A DNA stretch of 64,000 bases, from NCBI GenBank assembly GCA_022402465.1, contig JAKRSH010000042.1:45473-109472 (forward strand). Direction: 5' to 3'. Both the position numbers and the translations under genes were made by a program. The notes below the pieces were generated by a model, which was not told the DNA's origin, did no database searches, and saw only the letters and a program-made list of their open reading frames with translations. This document shows positions 9,372-19,450 of the stretch, one piece after another. Each line of letters begins with the position of its first letter. The first letter of the stretch is position 1. The stretch is from Leptospiraceae bacterium. GTDB taxonomy: Bacteria > Spirochaetota > Leptospiria > Leptospirales > Leptospiraceae.

Positions 9372-10154
9372 ATGGATCTCAATGAATTGGAAACATACAG
9401 GGGTTGGTGGAGGAAGCAGAATTCTCGAATCCAAGGATTCAATCGCTCTTTCCTAGCAGTTACTCCTGAGGGAGATACTCTCGAAGCTGATTTCAATTTC
9501 CACGACAAACTTGTTCGCCTCTCTATAGAGGTAGCCAATGAAAATGGCAAAAATTATGCAGCAACCATCAAAAATGGCAACATAATTAAAGAAAAAGATA
9601 TCACCAGTGGGCGAAACTATCCAATTGGAAAGAAAATACGGCCCTTTCGGGACATATTTTCCTGTATTCCAGATGCTGATCTACTAGATTCCTTAGGTGG
9701 AACCTATGAGATTTCTTTAACCCCCCTTGGAAAGAAGGTAGAGCGCAGGGTTGGACGAGGTATCTACCAAGAAGAAGAATCTGGTTTTGGAAGGTTTGAT
9801 CTTCCGAAATCTACCAAGTACGATTCTATTTTTGGGATTCAAAGAGAGACTTGGTTTCAAAGATGGCAAAGAAAGCGATGGGAAAGGCGCATCAATAGAG
9901 AACCTCTTTGGACTAGATTTAAGAGAAGGTTCTGGGCAGAATTGCATGATTTTGTTCTAGGAGCTGGAATGGCTTGGGTGGTTTACAATTACTATTTTGA
10001 TTTTGTTATTTTAGGTTTAGCACTGGGAGCATTTGGTTTTTTCACAGGTGGTTTGGATTGGGCCTTTCGAAAAAGAAATCCACTGCTATTAAAAGTGTTG
10101 TCATTTATATCCCTAGGTTCATACTTTTTCTATAACGGCTATACCCGTTTTTGA
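9372..10154 (+). CDS. Conserved membrane protein of unknown function
   Basis: 260 residues, not recognised. Seen: a soluble N-terminal half beginning MDLNELETYRGWWRKQNSRI with beta-like alternation, a very basic Arg/Trp-rich stretch (RWQRKRWERRINREPLWTRF, about residues 157-176), then three closely spaced hydrophobic segments (about 193-258). This suggests a cytoplasmic N-terminal domain tethered to the inner membrane at the C-terminus. It is followed after 3 bp by the CheW-like gene and then by a PhoU-like gene, so the three are probably one transcript. Confidence 0.75.
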   Translation: MDLNELETYRGWWRKQNSRIQGFNRSFLAVTPEGDTLEADFNFHDKLVRLSIEVANENGKNYAATIKNGNIIKEKDITSGRNYPIGKKIRPFRDIFSCIPDADLLDSLGGTYEISLTPLGKKVERRVGRGIYQEEESGFGRFDLPKSTKYDSIFGIQRETWFQRWQRKRWERRINREPLWTRFKRRFWAELHDFVLGAGMAWVVYNYYFDFVILGLALGAFGFFTGGLDWAFRKRNPLLLKVLSFISLGSYFFYNGYTRF

Positions 10155-10157
10155 AAA

Positions 10158-10628
10158 ATGAGCAAAGCATCAATAAATTTAATTCTGGATCAATATATCA
10201 TCTTCAACTTGGGTGAAGAAGAATACGCTGTACCAATTTCTATCGTCGAGGAGATTGTAAAGATTTCCAATCTTATCAAAGTTCCTAAATCCAAAAGCTA
10301 TTTTGCTGGGATCATGGATATTCGAGGTAAGGTTGTTCGAATGATCGATCTTTCTAAAAAACTAAACATCCGAACTCAAGAAGAAATTCCTCAAGATAGA
10401 GCTATCGTTATTAAAATCGGTGGCAAGTCCATTGGAGTTATTGTTGATAAGGTTTCTCATGTTGTTCATTTTCCCCAAAGCCAAATTGATCCACCTCCCC
10501 CCTCTGTTAAAGGAATATCTTCCAGATATATTTTGGGAGTGGGTAAGAAAGACAATCGTTTCATTATTTTAATTGACATTGAAAAGATTCTATCCGTAGA
10601 AGAAATCAACGAAATGAGTCTTGCCTAA
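10158..10628 (+). CDS. cheW: CheW-like chemotaxis coupling protein
   Basis: 156 residues forming a single CheW domain that bridges chemoreceptors and the CheA kinase. Seen: [22 protein letters not shown] at the start (key parts [12 protein letters not shown]), [14 protein letters not shown] in the centre, [13 protein letters not shown], and [11 protein letters not shown] at the end, which is the usual order. No CheA, receptor or other chemotaxis gene is adjacent, so it may be a stand-alone copy. It is between a membrane protein (3 bp) and a PhoU-like gene (9 bp). Confidence 0.88.
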   Translation: MSKASINLILDQYIIFNLGEEEYAVPISIVEEIVKISNLIKVPKSKSYFAGIMDIRGKVVRMIDLSKKLNIRTQEEIPQDRAIVIKIGGKSIGVIVDKVSHVVHFPQSQIDPPPPSVKGISSRYILGVGKKDNRFIILIDIEKILSVEEINEMSLA

Positions 10629-10637
10629 GAAATTGCT

Positions 10638-11345
10638 ATGAACAATATTACAGCCATTTCTAAATTTTTCTACCTTAGAAAAAATTTATATAGTATGGCT
10701 GAAATGGTTCTAGAACAAGTGCTTATGTTAGGTGATAGTTTGGAGAATGACGATTACTCCATTGCGGCTGAAATCATTGCACGAGATGATTTAATCGATG
10801 AATTAGAAAAAGAAAACGACAATCTCTCTCAAAATGCGATCTTAGAAGCCATTGCATCCAGAAATTCCTTGGGAATAGGCGAGATAAGTGATGAAATTGT
10901 TTTTAAAAAAGATCCTCTAAGATTTGCACTATCTTGTATTCGTATAACAAGAAATATAGAACGTCTAGGCGATCAAGTTGTCAATGTTGCAAAATTTTTC
11001 CAAAACGGTCATATTCAAAAAGGTTTATTCAAAAGAGATGAGGGCATGAGCAAGATCCTCTCACGTGTGATTACACTTTCTGGTATGGCTGTAGAATCTC
11101 TTGTTGAAGAAAAAGAACGATTCATGGGTTCCGTGAATGCTCTGGAACAAGAATTAAATGATCTTTGTGCTGAAGCCTTTCATAAATATGTTTCTGATCC
11201 TAATATGTCCAAGGTGGAATTTGCTGATCTTTATCGAGCCATTTTATCTATGGAAAGAATTGGTGATTACTCTGTAAATATCGCTGAGGAATTGGTCCGA
11301 CTTAATACAGGCCAGGACATTCGGCATATGGACTTAGGCGTCTAA
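10638..11345 (+). CDS. PhoU-like helical protein
   Basis: 235 residues, all-helical, with two three-helix PhoU repeats. Seen: [14 protein letters not shown] in the first repeat (Asp/Glu-rich metal-binding face), [16 protein letters not shown], and the matching [16 protein letters not shown] in the second repeat. Classical PhoU modulates the Pst transporter and PhoR; no pst genes are here, and the protein lies behind a CheW-like gene, so its partner is unknown. Spacing of 9 bp implies co-transcription with the CheW-like gene. Confidence 0.85.
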   Translation: MNNITAISKFFYLRKNLYSMAEMVLEQVLMLGDSLENDDYSIAAEIIARDDLIDELEKENDNLSQNAILEAIASRNSLGIGEISDEIVFKKDPLRFALSCIRITRNIERLGDQVVNVAKFFQNGHIQKGLFKRDEGMSKILSRVITLSGMAVESLVEEKERFMGSVNALEQELNDLCAEAFHKYVSDPNMSKVEFADLYRAILSMERIGDYSVNIAEELVRLNTGQDIRHMDLGV

Positions 11346-11375
11346 GGGTAAATTTTCTCTTCATCCTTACAAGAT

Positions 11376-13583
11376 TCAATCTTTAAAGCTTATACCAATA
11401 AAGCAAATATCATCCTTAATTTTCATAGGATGTATCCAGTCTGAAATATACTTGGGAAGCTCCTCATAACTTCTCTTTCCTAGGCAAATATTCAAAAAGA
11501 ATTCTGCAATTCTATGCTCTCCCAATATTTCATCATTTGAGTTAAATTGTTCAAATAAACCATCAGTAAATAACAATAGAGAAGATTGCTTGTTGAATGA
11601 AATCTCCCTCAGTTTATAATTTACGTTCTGATTGAATCCCATGAGAGGACCGGTGTAATCCAATTCTTTAATGGTATTAGAATCGTAGAAATATTGAGAT
11701 GGATGACCAGCAGAAGCCATTTTGATATTCTGATTATCTAGGTCTATGTCTAGTAATATGCAAGTAAAAAATCGATTTAAATATTTATATTTACTAATGT
11801 ATCTTTTGTTCAATTCATCCAGAATGCTATTGGGAGGATCAGCATAAAACTTTAGATTCTCATATTCTGATTTGACTAACATGGTTATTAAACCAGCTTG
11901 AACACCATGTCCAGTTGCATCGGCTAGGAAAATCCTATATGTATTAACGCCAATTTGATTTACATCATAAAGGTCACCTCCCACTTCATCCATAGGTTCA
12001 TAGTATGTATGAAATTGAATTCTTTCGTTAAGTGATTTAAGTTGAGGCATTAAATTGGTTTGAATTTGTTTTGCAAGAAGCAGATCATTGTGTCTAGCAT
12101 CGATAGTCTTTTGGAGAATTTGCGTTCGGTCTGCAATCATTCTATCTAGATCTTTATTCATTTGTAGTATATCTAAATTTAATTTATCTGTTTTATTCCA
12201 AGTATTTGAATTAATTTTGGCTATCATTACAGCTTGTCCGAAAATAAAAATTACCAAGCCTATTCCCGATAATTCATACCATTGGTAAATTCCAAAGGAT
12301 ATTAAAACATCATTTACTACAGCTGAAGAGAAAAGAAAGAACACTATGGCTAAGGTTTTGATAATGGTTTGAAGTTCCGAATCTTGATTACGCCATTTGA
12401 GGATCATTTCATAAATGGCATAAGCAATAGAGAGAAAAATACTAAAAATTGCAGCTAGTAAATAGCGTGAAAAAATGGATGACTCTGTTAAGAGAATAAA
12501 GCAAGAGATTGCAATGGGATAAAATATTGCGAAAATAAAAGCAGATTTATTAGAATGACCATTCAGTAGGTAGCGAATAAATAATAAGAATAAAATCGGC
12601 GTAAGTGTAAAACTCAGGTATTCTAATTTTAATAAAATTTCAAAACTTTCAGAATTGGGAAAGTATAACTGATAAATTCTTGAGACTAAGGCAACTCGAA
12701 AAGAAATTGCAATACAAAGTAAACTAAACCAAAGTAATTCTTTTTGTTTAGTCCTAAAAAAGAATAAAATAAAACTATAAAGTCCCACCATAGAAATAAA
12801 TCCACAAAGCAGCATTTGCTCCTGGTGATAAATCATAGTATTTTTTTGAATAATAGATTTTGGGCCTAGATTTATCGCATAACCTAAATAACCAGATCTA
12901 TGGTGAAAATTTGCTACTTCTACTATTAAGGATACATTCCCACCCTGAGTTTCAAAATTTGAACTGACTCCTTTCCACATTGGTCTTGTCGTATCTTTGG
13001 AATTTGATGGATAACCAATGCTAGATAATAATTTCAATTTCTTTTGATTTTCTAAAACCCATATTCTTCCAGATGAAGAGAGAACCCAGTTCTCTTGAAA
13101 GATTCCATATTCTCCTTTAGGAAGAATTAAATCAATTCTATAGACTGCAGTACCTATGCTACCTTGAATAGAAGGGTCCAAGGTTTCCCAATTGTGAAAA
13201 GAAGTTGCCTCGATAAATTTTTCATTGCCAAGTACTATCTTATGGCCTTTTTCAGAGATGAAATGATTGTTACAAAATTTTTCATCACTTTTCCAATTTA
13301 AATTTTGATAGTACTCACATCCTTCGTTTATTTCTCGTAAGTCGATTATTTCATCAGACCTTTCAAATAACATTGAATTGGGAAAGAATTTCCACCCCTT
13401 ATGAAGTTCAATTGGTTCTGCTTGAATCGAATTATTTAGACTAAAATTGTATTCCAGCTTTTCAGGATTAACTGGAGGTAAGGCTTGCGGAATATATTTG
13501 CAATTAGTTGATAGGAAGAATGCATATCCTAGCAGAATGAAGATTGTGGAATTTATATAGAATTTTGATAAATTGAGGATCAA
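11376..13583 (-). CDS. 7TM-DISM receptor fused to SpoIIE/RsbU-type PP2C phosphatase
   Basis: 735 residues. Seen: an N-terminal hydrophobic segment ending FFLSTNC, possibly a lipobox; an extracytoplasmic beta-rich sensor (about 40-250) typical of 7TMR-DISM receptors; seven hydrophobic helices (about 255-455); a coiled linker; and a PP2C domain with GGDLYD (about 536), ADATGHG, FTDGLFEQ and DDICFIG. The metal-binding residues are present, so it should be active. It probably senses a carbohydrate or other exported ligand and controls an anti-anti-sigma factor, which is inference from the architecture. Convergent with the PhoU-like gene, 30 bp apart. Confidence 0.88.
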   Translation of the reverse strand: MILNLSKFYINSTIFILLGYAFFLSTNCKYIPQALPPVNPEKLEYNFSLNNSIQAEPIELHKGWKFFPNSMLFERSDEIIDLREINEGCEYYQNLNWKSDEKFCNNHFISEKGHKIVLGNEKFIEATSFHNWETLDPSIQGSIGTAVYRIDLILPKGEYGIFQENWVLSSSGRIWVLENQKKLKLLSSIGYPSNSKDTTRPMWKGVSSNFETQGGNVSLIVEVANFHHRSGYLGYAINLGPKSIIQKNTMIYHQEQMLLCGFISMVGLYSFILFFFRTKQKELLWFSLLCIAISFRVALVSRIYQLYFPNSESFEILLKLEYLSFTLTPILFLLFIRYLLNGHSNKSAFIFAIFYPIAISCFILLTESSIFSRYLLAAIFSIFLSIAYAIYEMILKWRNQDSELQTIIKTLAIVFFLFSSAVVNDVLISFGIYQWYELSGIGLVIFIFGQAVMIAKINSNTWNKTDKLNLDILQMNKDLDRMIADRTQILQKTIDARHNDLLLAKQIQTNLMPQLKSLNERIQFHTYYEPMDEVGGDLYDVNQIGVNTYRIFLADATGHGVQAGLITMLVKSEYENLKFYADPPNSILDELNKRYISKYKYLNRFFTCILLDIDLDNQNIKMASAGHPSQYFYDSNTIKELDYTGPLMGFNQNVNYKLREISFNKQSSLLLFTDGLFEQFNSNDEILGEHRIAEFFLNICLGKRSYEELPKYISDWIHPMKIKDDICFIGISFKD

Positions 13584-13634
13584 ATAGTAGTCATTTTAAG
13601 AATTTGCAATTTTAAGTCAATAAATTATGAACAA

Positions 13635-13669
13635 ATCAACCCATTAAGCAAAAGACTTGAAGGGTTGAT
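13635..13669 (-). terminator. Candidate hairpin terminator downstream of the DUF2147 gene
   Basis: A perfect 8-bp inverted repeat, ATCAACCC and GGGTTGAT, separated by 19 bases that contain a further AAG/CTT pair. On the minus strand it follows the DUF2147 stop by about 28 bp and is trailed by a short T-containing stretch. The U-run is poor on that strand (better on the plus strand), so the termination role is moderate inference. Confidence 0.5.
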
Positions 13670-13696
13670 ATTTTTTACAAGACTGGAAGGTTTAGA

Positions 13697-14203
13697 CTAT
13701 TTCATGCAATCCCAAGCTGGATCGCTTAGGTTTACTCCTGAAAGTTTGGTCCAAGTATTCGTTTTACCCAACCATGAAGAAATACAAAGATGGCCTTTTA
13801 ATTCAAGTTTATTACCATCCATTTGCATCTTTGCACAATAGGTCTTACCATCACGTGGGTTGTAAACCTTTCCACTATCGTATTTTCCGCCACCTACTGC
13901 AACCATTCCGCTTAGGAATTGCATACCAAGGTTAGGTTTTTTTTTCAATTTTGGATCTGGGTTGTTGTGGTCTAGGTATGGAGTTCCAGGAACACCATCT
14001 TTCGAGTCGGCTGGGTATTTATTGTCTTTAATACACGCAGTGCGACCGCAGTATTTATCTCCGCATTTATATATTTCGATAACAGAATCCTTCTCTGGGG
14101 GAAGGTATTTCCCTACCGCAGAATCATCGGAAGTTTGGGCTAGTAACGCACCAGCCATAAAAATCGCTGATAGAGTTAGAAATGCAATTTGTGTCTTTTT
14201 CAT
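13697..14203 (-). CDS. Secreted DUF2147-family protein
   Basis: 168 residues with a clear Sec signal peptide (MKKTQIAFLTLSAIFMAGALLAQ). The mature part has the DUF2147 layout: VGKYLPPEKDSVIEIYKCGDKYCGR, a conserved PGTPYLDHNNPDPKLK loop, then GKVYNPRDGKTYCAKMQM and LKGHLCISSWLGKTNTW (quoted in parts). Known members are small periplasmic or exported beta-barrel proteins of undefined function, some induced by stress. The four cysteines of CGDKYCGR and the later Cys pair are kept. Expressed separately: 66 bp from the phosphatase downstream. Confidence 0.88.
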   Translation of the reverse strand: MKKTQIAFLTLSAIFMAGALLAQTSDDSAVGKYLPPEKDSVIEIYKCGDKYCGRTACIKDNKYPADSKDGVPGTPYLDHNNPDPKLKKKPNLGMQFLSGMVAVGGGKYDSGKVYNPRDGKTYCAKMQMDGNKLELKGHLCISSWLGKTNTWTKLSGVNLSDPAWDCMK

Positions 14204-14269
14204 AGATACTCCTTAAGTTGAAAATCTTATCCATTTGAATTTATGGAAAAAGAATTTGCAACTGTCTTT

Positions 14270-17200
14270 TTAGACATTTTTTTCTAAAAGTTGAAATAGT
14301 TTTATTACATTTTTGTTATCTGGGTCTTTTTCCTGAGCCAAGAATGCATACTTTTTCGATTCCTCTATATTTCCTAGCAATCGATACAAATCTGCTATAT
14401 TGATGAGATTTGAAAGAAAATCCTTCATCGTCTCATAGGATTTTAATCCAGCATCTAGTGCTTTCTGGAACTCGCCTAACTTTTTCTGAGCGGCAGATAG
14501 ATAATACCAAAATTCCCCCGCATCAGGGTCTTGTTTTAGGTAAACACCAAGAACATCCACAGCTTTCTCATAGTCTCTGCCTTTGAAGGAGAGTAGACTC
14601 AGTAATTTATTCAATTTGGGATCATTAGAATCTACTGAATATGCCTTATACATGATGCTAATGGCATCATCTATGTCGCCCGATTTGTACAACTTACGGC
14701 CTTCTTCGTAAGCACCTTCTGTGGTGTATTTCTTATCCCATTCTTCATCTTCCGATGGCATAAAGGTATCATCTGCATTGCCTGTATCATCTAAGGCATC
14801 AAAGCCTGAATCAAAAGAGGATGCACTAGAAGAAATTGAACTTCCTGTTGAGCTAGGGGCTTTGAAGTCCAATCTCATAATAGACAAGTCATCTGTGAGC
14901 TCTCCCTTCGACTGGAGGATTCTTTCAATTTCATAGATATCCGCCTTGGCTTCTTCTACGTGCTTTAGGAAAATATTCTCATCTTCATTGATGGTTCGGA
15001 ACTCTTCATCGGGAGTGAGATCTATATCATCTCTACCGTCCGTTCCAAGTATTAAAGTATCACCTGGCTGGAGTTGGAATTTCTTAACTTCAAAAGGAAT
15101 CTCCGAGTCTAGTCCAAGCTTTCGAAGGAGTAGTTCTTTTTCTATGAAGGATGCTTTGCCGTCTCGGTACAAGACAGTAAAAGGATGTTCTGCATTAAAA
15201 TACCAACATTCTCCTGTTAGATCATCGATCAAGAAAATGACAGCTGAAATAACCATAGTACCATTGAAGGATTTAAATACAGAGTTACATTCCTCGTAAA
15301 CATCAGCAAGCCACTCTTCGGGAGTTCTGTTAAGTATCCTTTTGTTGCCCGCTGAACGTGCCATAATGGAATTCATTACAACTCCCATCACAAGAGATCC
15401 TCCAGCACCTTGCATGGATTTACCCATAGCATCACCGTTCACAGCAACTGTGTATCTGCGGAAACTATCTGGCTTTCCTAGTTTTAAATTTCCTGTTACG
15501 GAAATATCACCACCAAGATCTCCCGTTTTCTTACGGAATTCAAATTGTTTCTTTTGGTGAACAAAGAAATCAGTAACTACTGTTGAGGATTTATTTGCAT
15601 TATAATACAGAGGTTTTGCAAGTAAGGAGGTTAAGAAGTAGTCACCATCTTGTTGGATCTTGAGGTTCTGAACCTCTTCCATTTTCTCTTGAACTTCTTT
15701 GGTTCTTTCTTGGACTTTTACTTCGAGATTTTCAGCATAGTCTTCCAACTGTCTTCTCGCTTCTTTGATCGAGGTAACCATTTTATTGAAAGAATCCGCT
15801 AAGAAACCAATCTCATCTCTTACATGAATAGGTACTTTTGCTTCCAAATCACCTTCATTTACTTTTTCTACCCCAGAGAGTAATTCATTGAGTGGAGTCC
15901 CCAAACTGATTTTGAAGAAGAGCGGGAAGAGTACAAGTAATACAAATAAGGCGACAAACATCAATCCCATTTCTTTTACAGCAGTTCGGTTCATATCTTT
16001 TCTATAGTCTATATAGGGAAAACCAACTTCTTCCATGAGTTTTTGTTTATCATTGTATACCATAAAGGCAACATAGTGAGCAGTATTTTCTGAATTCTTT
16101 CTGTAGTGCCTGGTTTCTGCGGATTTAAAATAGCGAAAGTATTGAAGAACCTTATCTCGTAGTTCAACTGGTGTAATTGCCTGGCCATTCCAGTTACAAT
16201 CTGTTAGCTGGTGATGGATTGCTTCTTGGAAAAATTCCAATCCTTTTGTCGTAGAGATATATTTTTCTGCTTTCTCACAAAAAGTTGGAACGTCATAATC
16301 CCCAATTTTATTGGATGCAACGAAGGTAGCTTGGTTGAGTTTCACAAAATAGCTAGTCATAGATTCTTTCAAATCTGCATCGCTTAGATCTTTGTTTTCC
16401 TTGAGATAGTTAAGAATAGAAAGCTTATATCCTTCAAACTCCCTGGAAGTGTTCCCTACAATGGCTTGGATATTATTTCGAAAATTGGATGTTCCTAACT
16501 TCTTGATTTCTTCAAAAATTCTGCTATTCTCCATATCTGTCTGAATCATAGGAAGATCCAAATTCATTTCGTTTGTATACTTGGGGAAAGAAAGTTTGTT
16601 ATCATCCAAACTATAACGTATAATATAACTTGCAGAATTTTTGCTATTCACATCTGAAAGAATTTTCTGAATACGAGAGATACTAATTTTATCATAAGAA
16701 TCTTCTTTCTCTTGGTTGTAGATAAATCCTAACTGTTCGAAAATCAACATCACTGTAACAAGAGAGATACCTACGATTTTAATCATGAAGGTAGTTTTCT
16801 CTGTACTGGTATTAATAAAAATAATCGTGATTAAAAAGAAGGCGAAGTAAAAGCATAGCACTAAGGAAGTTAGGTAAGTAGCTCTCTCCATGGCGCCATC
16901 ACGACTAAGAACATTGAAAGTTGCAGGAACGATAGTTGCTACGAGGAAGGATAAAACGTAAGCTAGGTGAAGAATGCGATTTCTACCTGTCAACTTGAAG
17001 ATCATTCTCCAACCTGGAAAAATCACAAAATTGACTAAACTAAATAAGCCAATCATAATACCAAGATACTTGGATGCATCTTCTGCATTAAAATCCCAGT
17101 GGTGAGCTGTGAAGTGGTATTTGTATTCGCTGCTTAAAGTAGAGTAAACAAAAAGTATAAGAACTATGGTTGTTATTGCATATTCAACAATTAGTAAGGT

Positions 17201-17521
17201 TAAAGCTCTTCGCTTGTTCTCATTGTTAGGCCATCTGAGTAAGAATTGACCGAAGTGTATGATAGCAGGAAGAATTAAACCACCAGTTATCCAACGGTGG
17301 TAGGCGCCTATGGGATGGTAGAGAAAGGCTCCAAGAAAATAACCGAAGTTAAATATACCAAGTAGGATGCAAGCTATGCCTAAATGGAAGGTGGATTTGG
17401 TTTTGTCCTTTAAAGAAAGAAAGAAAGTTCCAATCAATAGAATGATAATTGAAACTAATAGACTTCCAAAAGAGAAATAGTTAAAAAGTATATTTTCCGA
17501 AGACAAACTCATAAAATCCAT
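14270..17521 (-). CDS. Multidomain sensor: membrane domain, HAMP, PP2C phosphatase, TPR tail
   Basis: 1083 residues. Seen: about seven N-terminal hydrophobic helices (12-255); a 250-residue extracytoplasmic sensor; a further helix (about 515-537); HAMP (about 538-590, with PLNELLSGVEKVNEGDLEAK); a coiled coil; a PP2C domain with GGDIS (about 669), NGDAMGKSMQGAGG, GTDGRDDI and DDLSIM; a low-complexity Ser linker; and three or so TPR units (about 915-1080). The GxDGxD and DDL ligands suggest activity although GDVxGHG is replaced by GDAMGKS, the variant seen in large spirochaetal RsbU-like proteins. The AAGGTAGG ribosome site supports the start. The target is unknown. Confidence 0.88.
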   Translation of the reverse strand: MDFMSLSSENILFNYFSFGSLLVSIIILLIGTFFLSLKDKTKSTFHLGIACILLGIFNFGYFLGAFLYHPIGAYHRWITGGLILPAIIHFGQFLLRWPNNENKRRALTLLIVEYAITTIVLILFVYSTLSSEYKYHFTAHHWDFNAEDASKYLGIMIGLFSLVNFVIFPGWRMIFKLTGRNRILHLAYVLSFLVATIVPATFNVLSRDGAMERATYLTSLVLCFYFAFFLITIIFINTSTEKTTFMIKIVGISLVTVMLIFEQLGFIYNQEKEDSYDKISISRIQKILSDVNSKNSASYIIRYSLDDNKLSFPKYTNEMNLDLPMIQTDMENSRIFEEIKKLGTSNFRNNIQAIVGNTSREFEGYKLSILNYLKENKDLSDADLKESMTSYFVKLNQATFVASNKIGDYDVPTFCEKAEKYISTTKGLEFFQEAIHHQLTDCNWNGQAITPVELRDKVLQYFRYFKSAETRHYRKNSENTAHYVAFMVYNDKQKLMEEVGFPYIDYRKDMNRTAVKEMGLMFVALFVLLVLFPLFFKISLGTPLNELLSGVEKVNEGDLEAKVPIHVRDEIGFLADSFNKMVTSIKEARRQLEDYAENLEVKVQERTKEVQEKMEEVQNLKIQQDGDYFLTSLLAKPLYYNANKSSTVVTDFFVHQKKQFEFRKKTGDLGGDISVTGNLKLGKPDSFRRYTVAVNGDAMGKSMQGAGGSLVMGVVMNSIMARSAGNKRILNRTPEEWLADVYEECNSVFKSFNGTMVISAVIFLIDDLTGECWYFNAEHPFTVLYRDGKASFIEKELLLRKLGLDSEIPFEVKKFQLQPGDTLILGTDGRDDIDLTPDEEFRTINEDENIFLKHVEEAKADIYEIERILQSKGELTDDLSIMRLDFKAPSSTGSSISSSASSFDSGFDALDDTGNADDTFMPSEDEEWDKKYTTEGAYEEGRKLYKSGDIDDAISIMYKAYSVDSNDPKLNKLLSLLSFKGRDYEKAVDVLGVYLKQDPDAGEFWYYLSAAQKKLGEFQKALDAGLKSYETMKDFLSNLINIADLYRLLGNIEESKKYAFLAQEKDPDNKNVIKLFQLLEKNV

Positions 17522-17621
17522 TCAATCCTACCTTATTTCTTCATGGCATGCAAATCGTATATTTAGGGATAAAATAGCCATGAAAGTATATTTTCATAAC
17601 TAAATAGGACGTTTGCAAGAG

Positions 17622-17650
17622 AAAAAAAAAGACGAGCAAAAACGCCCGTC
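17622..17650 (-). terminator. Rho-independent terminator of the RlpA-like gene
   Basis: On the minus strand GACGGGC and GCTCGTC pair (one G-T wobble) around a GTTTTT loop and are followed by nine Ts. It begins 31 bp after the stop of the gene ending at 17681. This is the clearest intrinsic terminator in the window. Confidence 0.87.
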
Positions 17651-17680
17651 CTCTCCAACATTCCTTATCATCAGAAATTT

Positions 17681-18559
17681 CTAATTTCTTGGGATAAAGC
17701 ACTCAATTCCGTTGTATCTTAGTTTTGATTTAAGACTTTCAGCCTTGTCTCTGGAAGCAAAATCTCCCATCTGCACTACATATCCATCTTCTCTAGAAAA
17801 AACGAAAACTTCATGGCTATAATCTTTTTTCATCATTTCTTTGTATTTGGCTGCTCGGTTTTGATCGCGAAATACTCCAACTTGCACAGTATATCCTTTG
17901 GGTTGTTTCCCGTTGGATTTACTTGCATAACTAGAATCTTTCTTAGGAGCTAGTTTCTCAGGCTTATCACCCCCAACTAATTCCAATTCCTCATCTAAAT
18001 CTCCGTCATCCAAATCTTCAAAGGAGTCATTTCCTTTTTTGACAACAGTTAAGCCAACTTTAGTAATACCTTGTTCTTTGAAAGCGAGGATCTCAGCTGT
18101 TTTTTCAGAGACATCCATGATTCTTCCTTTTACAAAAGGACCACGATCATTCACACGAACCATAGCTTCTTTTTGGTTTTCTAAATTTTGCACTCTTACG
18201 ATAGAACCTAAGGGCAGTGTTCTATGAGCTGCTGTAAGTTTTGCTGAATCAAAAGGCTCACCACTGGCAGTAGGCTTGCCTTGGAACTTAGCACCATACC
18301 AAGAAGAGTAACCAACCTCATCAAAGTTGCCAGAAGTATCAGCGGCTTTTTCAGGTACGTCAAATTTTGCAACAGTAGAAGGTTTTAAATCTTCCTCTAC
18401 AGATCTCGCTACCTTCATTTCTTCCGGCTTCATAGATTTTTCAAAAAATATATCTTCTGGGTCACCCGATGCTGAAACCTTTCTTCGACTAGACTCAGCA
18501 GTGGAGCATGCGCTCATCCAAATCAGAATAGCTGGAAGTATCCAACGCATTTTATTCAT
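17681..18559 (-). CDS. rlpA: RlpA-like lipoprotein with SPOR domain
   Basis: 292 residues. Seen: signal peptide with lipobox-like MSACS (Cys 18); a double-psi beta-barrel domain starting GYSSWYGAKFQGKPTASGE with AAHRTLPLGSIVRV and VNDRGPF, including the conserved His and Asp of RlpA-type septal lytic transglycosylases; a charged linker; and a C-terminal SPOR domain (about 222-292) that binds glycan strands stripped of peptides. Acts in the periplasm/outer membrane at division or growth sites, by family knowledge. The start has a strong GAGGGGGA site. Monocistronic, with its own terminator. Confidence 0.92.
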   Translation of the reverse strand: MNKMRWILPAILIWMSACSTAESSRRKVSASGDPEDIFFEKSMKPEEMKVARSVEEDLKPSTVAKFDVPEKAADTSGNFDEVGYSSWYGAKFQGKPTASGEPFDSAKLTAAHRTLPLGSIVRVQNLENQKEAMVRVNDRGPFVKGRIMDVSEKTAEILAFKEQGITKVGLTVVKKGNDSFEDLDDGDLDEELELVGGDKPEKLAPKKDSSYASKSNGKQPKGYTVQVGVFRDQNRAAKYKEMMKKDYSHEVFVFSREDGYVVQMGDFASRDKAESLKSKLRYNGIECFIPRN

Positions 18560-18650
18560 AAATCCCCCTCATTCTCTCAATATTCTATTTCGGTAGATTC
18601 ATGAAAATTTCCTTGGATTTTTTTTTGAGATTTTCACCGATAGAAATCCT

Positions 18651-19448
18651 ATGGATGGGGATTCGGCAAAAAAACTTTTTAACCAGGCTGTTCAGAAAGA
18701 AACCAAGGGTCTTCTGGATGAGGCTAGAACTCTGTACTACGAAGCAGTTAAAAAAGATCCTCAATTCATACAAGCCTGGCTGAATCTTGGTTCTCTTGAA
18801 TTTAAATCGGAAAATATTTCTGAAGCCATCCATGCTTTGAAAGCAGCACTTAAGATTGATAAAAAGCTTTTGCAAGCCCACCTCTTACTTGCTCAGATCT
18901 ATAGGCAAGAAAACCAAGAAAAACAAACGGAAATCTATCTTACCAATGCCTATAAACTAGATTCGAAAAATAAATTCGCATTAGGAGCTCTTGCTATGTT
19001 CTATTATGATAAAAGCCTTTACTCTGAAAGTTTAAAAATGGTCGACCTCTATCTTGCCTATTACCCTGATGATAAAAATCTGCGAATTCTAAGAACAGAT
19101 ATCCTCGCCAAACAAGGAAATTATAAAGCTAGTTTAAGTGAACTTACCGAACTCGTTCAAAAGGATGCTGGATTTGCTTCCTTTCAAAGCAATATGAAAA
19201 AGACTTGGAGCGAAGCGGATGAGGAAATCAAAGTTCATGTTGAAAATTTGGCCAAAAAGACTAAAAACAAAATTGAAGAATTTAAATCCAAATTGGAACT
19301 TTCTAAAGAAAATCCAGAAGACTTCTCCCCTCCCGATCCCCAAGATGCCATGGATTTGAGCTTACTTTACCTCTTTCAAGGTGATTCTGAGAAAGCGATG
19401 AAATATTTAGTCTATGCAAAAAAGAGTAGTGATGACACAAAGAAATAG
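18651..19448 (+). CDS. TPR-repeat protein
   Basis: 265 residues without a signal peptide. Seen: four or so TPR units in the first 150 residues (for example AWLNLGSLEFKSENISEAIH and ALAMFYYDKSLYSESLKMVD), then a Lys/Glu-rich helical region. A protein-interaction adaptor is inferred; no partner is evident. It shares the divergent 91-bp upstream region with the RlpA-like gene and is followed after 2 bp by a second TPR gene. Confidence 0.8.
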   Translation: MDGDSAKKLFNQAVQKETKGLLDEARTLYYEAVKKDPQFIQAWLNLGSLEFKSENISEAIHALKAALKIDKKLLQAHLLLAQIYRQENQEKQTEIYLTNAYKLDSKNKFALGALAMFYYDKSLYSESLKMVDLYLAYYPDDKNLRILRTDILAKQGNYKASLSELTELVQKDAGFASFQSNMKKTWSEADEEIKVHVENLAKKTKNKIEEFKSKLELSKENPEDFSPPDPQDAMDLSLLYLFQGDSEKAMKYLVYAKKSSDDTKK

Positions 19449-19450
19449 TT

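Noticed and set aside
14946..15299. Long open frame antisense to the 1083-residue phosphatase; similar antisense frames occur at 3757-4173, 8089-8583 and 53141-53503.
   Set aside because: They lie opposite well-supported genes, have low-complexity or Ser-rich composition and no recognisable domain or ribosome site.
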